A stretch of 64,000 nt of DNA from Anthonomus grandis grandis (lineage: Eukaryota; Arthropoda; Insecta; Coleoptera; Curculionidae), in assembly GCF_022605725.1 (NCBI RefSeq), contig NC_065554.1, forward strand, positions 21,657,100-21,721,099. The letters are read 5' to 3'. This document shows positions 10,401 to 22,400 of this stretch, piece after piece. How positions within the stretch are numbered: the first letter of the stretch is position 1; every line of letters starts with the position of its first letter. The notes beneath the pieces were generated by a model. That model saw nothing but the letters and a program-made list of their open reading frames with translations, did no database searches and had not been told where the DNA came from. Both the position numbers and the translations under genes were made by a program.

Positions 10401-13400
10401 AAGATTTTCTAGTTAACATCAGGACCCTATAAACAACACCAAACACTAAAGAAAAATAATTTTATGAGATTTTTAGAAATAAATCTAATTAAACCTATTA
10501 TTTAATATTTAAAATGGTGTGTGATATAAAATAATGCCCCTGCACCATTTTTGCTCTCGGGCCTATCCTAACAAGAGAATACCCATCAGTATTAAATTTA
10601 CTACAAGTATTATGAATATTGGCATTATGCCAGGTTTCATACCTAATATGAGGAGTAACTTTTCAAAACGAATTATGTCCATTACAACTTTTTTTTCATC
10701 AACAACAAAAAACGAATATTTCTTGTTTCCATTCATTTTAAGCCGGTATAGTAAAGTATTTTCATAGATACTGGTCGATGTTATCTGTAAATAGTTCTAA
10801 TTGAAATCAAAAACAACAAAGATTGTGAGAAAAAGTCAAAAAACAGTTAAATATAACGCTTTTTGATCCATTACTGTGGATATAATGCGTTTTGTTGTGG
10901 CTGATATCGAACATAAACTTCTATGTTGTAAATATTTAATAAGGAATAAAAAAGATAAAACGCAGCTGAGCAGTTTTTTCACTTAATATAAAATAAAACA
11001 CATAAAACCAAGATACGAGAAATAATTTTAATAGAAAAACTTATAAATTAAATATGGTTCACTTGGTCTTCTTCTAAGCATTCGAAAAAGTTTTCTTCCC
11101 CTTCATTTTATTGAGCTCCTTCTGGAATTTGTGGCGCAATACTTAATGCATTGTTAAAGAAAGCATGAAAGGAATTTTATATTCCCAGTCGACCCCAATT
11201 CTAGCTTGGAGCAATTTTTTAACATCTGTTTTTTATCTTCATTGATTCAATTCACAAGTATTACGTCAGATAGCTCTTGTGCGTTTTTTTAGATTCTGAC
11301 CACGCTTTACTCATGGCATTGATATTTTTGATTCATCGTCAAAATAATACGATGGTTCAACTTTGATTTTGACCTCGAAGGATTTATTTTTTCTGAATTT
11401 CTGTATAAATATTTGTTTCATACTTATACCCTCAATTTTTTAACATTATTAATCAGATGATTTAGACAATGTCGTCATGCTAATTTGCTTGCCTGTATTG
11501 GCCAAATATCGTAATGCGTTTTGATATATCAGATCTCACGGACATAATGCGTTTCGATGTGAACATCAGATTTTTCACACAAATTAGACAAAAATATAAA
11601 CCTATTTGATTTATTCTGAGTTAATACGTGTAAAGAAGAGGTGAAAATAAATCCAAAACCGCAGCCAACTAAATTTTGTCCTCGAGTAGACATAATGCGT
11701 ATTGATAACTTGCTCCTCATATATTTCCAGTATATCAAATTCTTTGACGAATATGTAACTTATTAAATCATTAAAATTTGGTACAAGAGACCGTATACTC
11801 AACAGATTAAATATAGCATAAGTCTGACAGCAGAACAACTAATCAGTAGCAACTTTACTGATAAAACGTTAATTATCCACACAGACTGCAAACAGGCAGT
11901 TCTTGTGCTCTAAAGCGTTCTTATGAGTATTATGTTAGATTTATCCAATTTGTTTAACTAATTTTCGTTGATGACATCCATATATTTAAAGTAAAATTAT
12001 GCTAATCTAATTATAAATACCCCTTTAAAAAGAGTTAATTGAGTTATCTTGGATGTGAGATGTAAATCTAATCTATGAACTCTATTCTTTATTATATAAA
12101 ATCCATCACAAGTAAAAGTAATTTTTAGAACCCTCCTAACTATATAAATCAATAGATCTTAAAAAGCATTACATTGCAACTACAAAGATTATTATTAGCT
12201 CATTCATAGGTATCATGAAACTCAATGTCTATCAAGTAATTTATTTCACACATATCGAATCAAAAATGCAGATTTTACATCTTTAACGGCGTACAGCTTC
12301 ACTTTACATTGGTATAAATACTGGCTCAACAGCATATACAGGCAAAAAATATAAACAAACAGCACTCTTACCTCATAGAGCGACGCTAGCGATTCTAAGG
12401 TTCTGGCACGTCTGGAACTGTAGCGAATCGAGCTCTGACGGTCAAACTAACATGCAGAAATAAAAAAAGATACAATTTTCACGTTCATGCCAGAACTTCA
12501 TTCATGAAACAATCCCAATACGAGCTTACAACTCATTATAAATTAGAAAAAGACTTACCGTTAGGTTCCTACTAGAGTATCTTAAGTTTTGATGGCTCTT
12601 TGACACGTCATAAAGACTTTTCAGTTGTTCCATCCCAGGAGCTGCTATGAAGATAACGTAGGGTAAAAATTCTGAGCTGTTGTGTAGGATTTTTAGGGAC
12701 ATCGGACTGCAGTCTAAGATACACATTTTGCCCTAAAATTTAATAAGATTTACAGGTTAAAGAGGTGGTTTTGTTCAATGAGTAGGCAATAGCACAATAT
12801 TTGACTCATTTTTGAAATGTTAGAATGGGGATATTATAAGGAACATTGATAACAAATTTAAAAGGGATATTTTTAATATATTTAAAAAAATTGTTATTAA
12901 GCGTTCATTATTTATTGGCGAGTAAGAGTTATTACAAGGTAAGTCAAATTGGACCCCCTTAAGTACACTATAGGTGCACAAATCTACCAAAATATAAATT
13001 AATAATTATGTATTAGTTATGCTATGATTTCTTTTGAATTATTTATTTAAAACAGTATAGTTTCTCTCTCTAACAATTTCTAAGAAAGAAATTCATGCAT
13101 AATAATCAGTTGAATATTTTTGTACATCAACTGTTTTAATTCACACCGAAACGAACGGTAAACGATACATTTGATTATCACACATATGATTCCAGTAATA
13201 AACACATTTATTTTACCTGCTGTATAACATCCCTAATAGAATCCAAATGGGTGCCATATAAATGCCCATTAAACTCCCCATATTCTAAAAATTTATTATT
13301 TTTTATATCTTCCTCCATGCTTTCCCTATCGACGAACCAATAAGTCTGTCCATTTTCTTCGAGGACTCTTTGAGGCCTGGTGGTGTCTGAAAACAAAAGC

Positions 13401-16400
13401 CATCATACCATAAAAGTTTTGAAATAATCCAGAACTATGCAACTTACATGGAATAACACCGGCAAACTTGTCGGGATCACTGTTAATAAGTCTATTTTTT
13501 ATGGTTCTTCTTCCTACACCTTGGGTGCCAATGAGTACCAACGTTTTTCGTTTGAAGGGTGGCATCCGGGTTACTTCTTCATATAACAAGAGTTCGGCTT
13601 TATCGAAATCGCAATTACTTTTCGACTGGTAGGTGATTTTTTTCTTCTTTCGGGAGATTCTCGCACCTTTAGGAATAAATTTTTAAGAATTTAGAGGACC
13701 ATTAAAAATTTCATATTACATTATTAGTAAAAGATGAAGCATTGTTGCCGTTTAAAGATGAACAATAATCAGCAGAGGCTTCTCAATTAACTCGTTGGAA
13801 CAATTATCCTCCCAAAAAGTAATAATTCTTAAAATTACATGACTTTTTAATAATTTAACAACATATGGTACAGACCTTAAATACATTGCAAGGAAAATGA
13901 CTCCAAATACATAGAAAAAATTATTTAAGGAATGGCTTCAAAAACCAGTATGAAATGTGAAATAGCTTAAAATGCCTGGCATAAAATTAAAAATTACTCC
14001 AAATCCTGAACAGCTAAGGATTGATTAACTTAAAGCATAGTTTCAAAAAGATATCATGCAAATATCAGGAAGGGATTTTAAATAGCTTTAAATGCCTGTA
14101 AAAATAAGCAATGGTTTTATCTGCTTCTAAGGAATGGCTTCAAACATCAGGAAATATAAAAAGCCTGGAAAATTAGATCAAATACTAAATATTTAAAAAA
14201 ATTGTCTTAAGACAACGCAGAAGAATAAAAAATAGTTTTCAATTTCAGAACGAACTGAAATAACTTTAAATCCTTAGTACCAAACTGGAAATTAATCCAA
14301 AAGTCTGGAATACCTTAGAAATTAATTTAAATATCTGGAACAAATGAACCAGGATTCTAAAGCTTCAAATGCCAGAAAGGAGATTAAAATGGCTTAAAGG
14401 GTAGCAAAAAAAATGAAAATGACTGCTAAAGTCTGGAAGACATTTGAAATAGTTTCGAATATCTGTAATATATGAAATGTATAGGAAATACTTGAAAATA
14501 TTATCTTAAAAAATCTTCCAAATATTTCGAGATATATAAGAAATAAAGTACGATTTCAGCTGCCATCAAATAAGAGGAAGAAATATAAAATGCCTGGAAG
14601 ATCAAATACTAAATAATAAAAAAAAACAAAAAGTTTTTTTTTTAATGTCTGGAAGCTGAAAATAATAGAAGTGTCTCAATGCATCCAAGGAGAATAACAA
14701 ATGGCTCCAACCGAAAAAAAGTATAGATGCCTCTGTGGAATCACATTGAGAATTAGGTACTTCACAAGACTGGAACATGTAAGAAATGGCTTCATATATA
14801 AGATAACACTTTAGACGCCTAGAAGTATTCATAAAATACTAGAAAATCTCTCAATATGTGGAATATAGAAGAAATTTATTAAAATACCTGGAAGAATGGA
14901 AAGGATAAATTATTCTAAATAACAAAAAAACAAGAAGTGTTCCAATAAAACAAAGAAGAAATAAGAACTGGCTTTAAATACCATAGGAAAAAATTTAAAT
15001 TGAAACGGCAGAACTGGATGATAGTTTTCTTCCCTAACATTTTCTGGCAAAAAATCCCCAGAAAATTCTGTATATTTCATGATTTGTAATGAATCAAAAT
15101 TTCATGATGCCTTTTTCAACTTGAGTCGAGAGCGCTCATTTTTACTTTCCGCTAATATAGTATATGTATATATGCATCTTTATTGCCTACTATCCATCTC
15201 CCAAAATATCACGACCTCTGCCTGGAATAGAATGGAATTTGGATCAAAATTGATCCAAATTTTTCATCCTCTAAAAAAGTAAAAATCAATCCAATATCCA
15301 ATGAATGTCCATGGATATTGGTTTAATTTCTTAAAAAAACCAATGGATGTCCTTAAGATCATGCAAATGTCACAAACACTGACAGCCATAGGACCATTAA
15401 ATAAAATCTTGCACTAAACAAATAATTTGTTAATGCGAAGGAAAATGTAAAATAGAAAGTCAGATAGTAACCTTTTCTTATCTAAATAGCTACGAAAGTG
15501 ATGACATAAATTTCAGTGCAAAAAGTCCATTGGACGTCCATACAGTTACGTTGTTTTTTATTTTAAACTTTTGAGAAAAAAGAATATATAAACTACTTAA
15601 TTTATTCCAAGTTACGGATTCACACTCTATTCATTAAAATGAAGTTTTCGACGAGAGAATCTAGAAAAATAGGAGTTCAGTGACGTTTCATTTGTTCCAA
15701 ACACTTGCTTCTTTTTTTAACACACATCCATTAAAATTATCCAATGTCTAATGGCTTCTTATAATTGCCTGACCTATAACTTCTTATTTTATTTGCAAAC
15801 AATGAGATTAAGAATTTTGTAAATTCATAAGATGAACAATATATTCATTAAAATGAAGATACAGGATACGGGAGATGGACGTCTAATGAATCTAGAAAAA
15901 TAGGAGTCCAGTGGCTTCTCATTTCTATTCGTTCAATTGCTTTTCACTTTTTTTTCCATCCCAGGTATTGAAATTTACTTAAATGCATAGTAGATCCTAT
16001 ACATTTTTTAGGAAAAGATAAACGTCTGATAAATGGCTTCTTAAAATTGTAAACGTAAACTAACTATTCTTTTCAAAACATCTTATAGAAAGCCAATGAT
16101 AAGTTAAATTCCTTTGGCTAGTTTAAAATTATTAATACATTGCATTTGGACTAGTTTGGTTCAATGCCGGACATCCATTGAAGAAAGTGTGCTGTCACTT
16201 GGATGTACACCTTGATTGTAAATTAATTCTTCATATATGAATAAGCTTCATTATTCTTGCTTCATCGTTTGCCTGTCTAATGTTGCATTTTATGGTAAAA
16301 TGAGCTCGAATGCATTTTAAAATAACAATTAGGTATTGAACTAAATTATATTCTCTTGTATTATAACTTCTAGATATGTCTTTAAAGTAAATTTTTTATA

Positions 16401-19400
16401 CAGGGTGTTGCAGATTAGATATTGACTAATAATTTGTCAATGAAGAAAATTTTTATTTTAAGGAAAAATAGTGGAGTACTTAAATATTTCCATAAATATC
16501 TAATTCATATATTGTTGTACGGTTGCTACTGGTTAATAGTTAATACTCACAGGCCAAATACATAGAAAAATATAGGAAGTTAATTGACGTTATGATCAAA
16601 ACACGTTTTTTTCTGAAAATCCCTGAAAAATTCACACCGTTAAGGATCAGCATCTTATCCTGAAATGTTTTGTCAATTTTTCACCATCCTATAAACAAAC
16701 CACGTGCTATAATAAAGTGGTACTTACCACATATACTAATCTTATGTACAAAATCGTTCTCGGGAGGCACGTAGGCTTTTCTTCGCTCTTCCAACTCTAA
16801 AGACGGTATGAGTCCGACCCTGCCGTCACCCCCGACCAGTTTCGCTTGCCACCAATTAGGATCGCGCTGATCGACGATCTGCAAGATGTCGCCCCTCTCG
16901 AATGACAGTCCGATCTCTTTACAGGGCAGTAACGAGTCTTCTTCCGGTCGATATTCGAATAATGCTCGCATGTAACACTAATAGAGAAGACATATATATT
17001 GCGTAACTCATACTTCTCTTATTTCATTCTTACAGAAAGAAGTGAGTGGTTCAGTGTTAAATGTCAAGTCAAGTGTTATACAGTTTCATCTTTGAACTTT
17101 TAAACTATAATTACTGATAGAAATCTTATGTGTTGATTAAGTTTAATGGAATAAAAGATGTTGGTGTAACGTTTGATGAATCAATAATTTTTAAAAAATA
17201 CAGCATAATAAATGAAAAAAAGAGAAAATTCAAATATAGGTGACTCACGGTTAATTTTTTCGTGATTCCTAGTGATCCGTTAACAAGAGGTGCATGAGTG
17301 TCATTACTTGGTGCATTCCCGACTTTGAGGGTGACCGAGTCTCGGCTCTTCGCTATTTCTACTTGGAGGTCTTCGGGTGTTCGCACTGGGTTGCCATTTA
17401 CTTCTAGAATAACGTCGCCTAGGTGCAGAAGGCCTTGTTTTTCGATCATGCCTCCCTCTAGGATACGGGCTATTACTAAGTTTTCGTTGTTGTCCAGCTC
17501 CACCTGCGAAAGAGATTCGTTTATTATCAGTTTGATTCTACTTTTATTTAGTCGCTGCTTAATAATTACAATAAATATTTCAGGCAGGTGGTACCAAGAC
17601 GAAAGAATGAAAAAAGATGAAAAGTAAAGTCAATTGCCTCTCAAAAATAATAATTCACTGCCTGGAACAAAGGTATATATATTTTACAATATTCTGATGA
17701 TTTCTGTATTTATTCAATTAAGAAAAACTGGGATGACTGTAAGATTAAACTAGGTGATGTTATGGGTTTTTGTCACAACTACTCTTCCCAAAATGGCTTT
17801 GAGACATCTGCGCAAATCTTCTGTTGTTGCTGTTACTAGACAAGGTCTTACTAAGGAAGATACTATATAACTAGGTGAAACCTTTGTACTCTGGAATTAT
17901 AAGGTTAGGTACTTGAGGTGTCCTTTAGATAAGAAGCTCAATTGGGAAGAACTTAATATTATTATAACACGAGGTGAAGAAAGCTTAAATACGAATTCAA
18001 ATAATTTCAATCGAGGTAATAGGTTTTTTCTGACACAACCCACTATTAACATAAAATTATTACATGTAACATTTATCAGATTAATAATGGTCATAGACAG
18101 TTTGGTGCCATGTTGTACAATTGAGAGGATAAGCCATATTGCTTATGCAATCGTCGGCTTGATAGCTGTAATCGTTTCATCTTTAATAATTGCAAATACA
18201 AACTATGGATATTAAATGTTTTAAAGAATTAGCCTACTTGAACCTTCTTCCCTTTATCCTTTTTACAATTATGAGGAAAAATATAAGACTTCTTGATATT
18301 TTTATTTAAATAAGAACGCTTGAAAAATAGTCGTCCTTAATTTTTTCCATAAGCTTATCCCATTTCGTTGAACTGTCTTTGTTTGTTCTATGGAAAAGTC
18401 ATTCAGATAAATCCCTGTGACTTTAAGCATGTGTCATTGTACGATATTATTGTGTGTTTTTTATTTCGATTTTTTTTAATTATCTATACATATAAGGTCT
18501 TAAGTAATTGCCTAAAAAAAGTGGAAAAATTGAATTAAACCATCAGAGGCGCCAACGGTACTCTCTGAAACTAATCTATCAATTTCGATTAAAGAATAAC
18601 ACTCTAATTGTGCCATCTGTTGGAAAATTGTTAACCAGGAGGTCAAATCGTCATCGGGTTATTTAAATGACTGGCATAGTGGTAAGGGTAGTTAAAAGTA
18701 AAGTTTATTCCACTAGACCTAGAACTTGGTACAAATTGAGGAAGAAAATTCGACAAGAAACTAATGCAATTACATTGGAGATGAGAGTGTTTAGTTTGGA
18801 CCACATAAGGTCGATTTGACGTTTTGACTAACTTAAAAAAAGGAAATGTAATCTTAGACAACTTTAAATGCATGAAAATAATAAAAATCGTGAATTGAGG
18901 TAAAAACTGAATTCTCTTATCAATTTAAATTATTCAACCATAAAACTTCCAAAAAACAGTATGATGTCAACTACTTTCAGAGTTTGTATATCCAGATTTG
19001 TATGTTGTTCCCACAATAAATTCAGATCGAAAGACTTATTAAAATGGCTGATAAACACCTTTTCCAGCTTCAATTAGATGCCTTTAAAGCTGGACTATCA
19101 TCCCGAATCAACTGAAGATTCTTGAAAAATTATTACTTTTTTTACAGTGACAAAATATCCCTAGATCCACGCCTGTTTAAAATAAACCCACGTGACAGAC
19201 GACTCTAATCTCTATTCACGTAACACCTTGAAAGGGTCTACGATATAATATGAAACCTGTCTGAAGGGCAGGTAGACGAAGTACCTTTTGGGTCAAAGGA
19301 AGTCATTGACTTTCAAACAGGAAGACAGGTGAATACGCTTAGAAGTCTTATTGCGTCGAAACGATGTTGATAAAATATAGTTTTTTTTTTTACGATTTTG

Positions 19401-22400
19401 TTTCTTACCGTAAGTCCGAGTGGTTCCCCATTTTTCTTCCTCACGCCCACCATACGAATTTCGTCGTTCGTCATACCGTTCGGGAATAGTTTGGGCGGTT
19501 CAGTCTTTCTATTCGGATCGGGATTTTGCGTTATTTTCGCTATGTGGTCGTGACTTTCTAGAAGGCACCTAAAAAACAAGATTTTTTTTTTAAATTTTCA
19601 GTTATTATGCTGTATTTAATTTTATTTATTTATTTTTTACCTAAAATGCGGCCTGTTAATGATATCTGCTAACTCACGGGCCTCTCTGTTCCACGATCGG
19701 CTACATCTAACAAAAATATCCTTTTGCAGTTCTAAGCTAATTGATGATTCTGGAGGGGATAGGTTGGGCGGCTTATCTTCGGTACGGTCCTGGACCTGAA
19801 AATTGTTACAAAAAACACCCTCAGTCCAACGTTTCACTAAACGTTTTATTCAAATCTTAATTCAGATTCCTGGGCAATCAATTTTGGTAAGAATGCACTT
19901 GCGCAAAATGTTAGTCATCATATGCTTCTCTAGATATTAAAAAAAGGAAGAAATAAATCTACAACGTACATCTGTACACCAGATCAGACAGTAGAAATCA
20001 GTAAATCCTAAAATATTTTTTCCAGGCAGTTGCAGCCTTAGAAAATACATTTTTTAGAACTAATAAATCAATTTTAAATGCGTCGAAGAAAATACGTAAT
20101 TTAACTAGAAAACTATTACTCAAGCCTAAAACATGACTTTAACTATCCAGGATGGATTAAAGATTAAGTTCAACTGCCTGGAAGAAGCAGAAAAAAAGTA
20201 TGCTTGTTTTAAAGGGTAAAAGAAAAAGTAAACTACCTATTTTTTTATTTCTTTTTAAGTTGGTAAAGTTTATTTTAAATAAGAAAGGTCTAAGTATAAT
20301 TACTTACGTAAATACTTTTTCAAGTTAAAATAACTCACCCTGGAGAAACGATACTTAATTTTCTCAACATAGAAGTAATAAAAAAAAATCACTTGGTGGA
20401 CTTGGACTAACTGTAAGATTATTTCAACTGCCTGTAATAAGAGATACCGACATGATGGCGTGGTGCAGGTGGGTAGCGACGTAAAGCATGACGTGAAACT
20501 TTACTTCAATGTTTCCAGTCCAAGCTTAAGGTCAGGCCTAATAGGTGCCTAGCACAAATCCTTTAAAGAACAAAGCGAACCTCTGGAATAACCTTACGTT
20601 CCTAAGGAGGCGTTGCGAGTATGGAATAACCGTGCCCTACTCCTTAGTACTTTATGTACTGTAGAGAAGAAACTAAAATGGAAATCAGACATAACGACGG
20701 CCTTTAGATCGGAGGCAGATCCATCTAATAATACCCAAGGCCTGAAACAGTGGACAAGCTAACCAAGAGAGTTTGAGAGAGAAAATTGGACTGGTGTCAC
20801 AAAAACTTTCTAGAACTCAAAGGCGATGCCTCCGAAAAGAATTACTTAAAAGCGGTTAATAATAAAATTAGTGCCTAGTCGAACAAAGGCAATTGCCATC
20901 TAGACAAATCATTATAATTGCTACAGAGGTTCTAACACTCAGCCTGGGAACCACAGTGATGGCAGTAGTTGATCGAAGAAATCCAGATCCATTCTTCTAA
21001 GCGAAAAGCAGGATAGGCTCGTTTAGGAGAGATTGTGTTAGGCTCTGAACTCGGTAACGTTGAGTGAAATTCAGTTTCTTGAAGTGTCGTTTTCCGCAGG
21101 GATCCGCTGAATGAGCTGCGCGTTCACACCCAAGAGAATGGCTGAAAATGGGAACAACTTTAAAGAGATTAAGCCTATCGAAAGAGATTCCTCGACCAGG
21201 CAGAAAAACCTAGAGTCTGTCCCCGAGTGAAGGCACAAAAGCCTGGCCTAAAAATCGAGGAGTGTAATCTACTAAGCTACAAGAAGTTAAAAAGGGACAG
21301 ACATTGACCTACCCTCTGGATGCAGCTTCTGCTCAGGCAGGTTTCAAGGTATTTTATCAATTGGGGAGGGTCACCCTAAAACAGTTAACCCCAAGAGACC
21401 CCAGGACGAGAAGAGGAATGAGGATGGTGTGGCATCACAGTAAGGCAGATGTAGGATAGTGGAGTCTTTTGGGATTGTACTTACACAAGAGTTTTGAAAC
21501 GTACAAGAGCCTTCGAACGGGACACATCGCAATTAAAGAACACTTTAATAGAATTTGTGTGTTTAAGAGAGACATGATCTGTCGTCTTTGTAATAAAAAT
21601 ACAAAACTGTCCGATACATAACCTGTAGTTAAGAGGCACTATATAGCAGAAGGCGACAACTATTTGGTGAGAACACACTACACCCAGAAGACCTAAATAC
21701 CATTAGCAGCAAGGTGATGTAAAATATTACTCATATTTTGTACTTTCGACTTTATTAATAAATTGTACTTAAAACATTTCTTCTGGGCAGCTGCCGTCTT
21801 TAAAAATACGCTTAACTACCATTTTGTAAGTTAAACTACACGAAGTATGGAGAAAAGATACTCCTCAATATACAAGTTAATAAGAAAATGGCTTGGTGGA
21901 CTTTTCTTACTGTCTGTAATAAAAAATACAGGCATGATGGCGTGGTGTAGGTGGGTAGCCACATGAACTGTGACGTGACTTTGGGGTAGATTCACAGATC
22001 ACTGCAATGTACATCGACCGAACTTCACTTCAACGTTTAAAGCTCAATCAAAGGTGTTATGCAATACGTGCAAATAAGATGGATGGCACCAGGCCTAATA
22101 GGTGTCTTTTAAAAATCCTCCAAAGACCCGAACCTCTGGAGCTCAGAAGAAAAATATTTGCTGTATAAAACCCAACTGTTTAATAGCCTTGTTACAAATT
22201 TCATTTATATGGTTCTGAAAATGTAGTTTCTGACCAAATACGACACCCAAATTTTTAGCTTTATTAGATCTAGTCAGAGTTTGCATTATTAACATTATAT
22301 TAAAAAGAGACCCATTTAGGTTTTACTATTTTGCGATCTAATCTAGGTCTCTCTGCAGTTGAATAGTAACCGCAATAGATTTAATGTGCCTAAAGACCTT

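Noticed and set aside
16681..16971. Start of a separate SH3 protein at the ATG 16971
   Set aside because: The frame is open upstream to an acceptor at 16978 and joins in phase to the PDZ exon; the ATG is internal to vari.
17298..17627. 109-codon plus-strand frame
   Set aside because: Antisense shadow of the vari PDZ exon (17503-17249), whose splice sites and conserved domain are clear.
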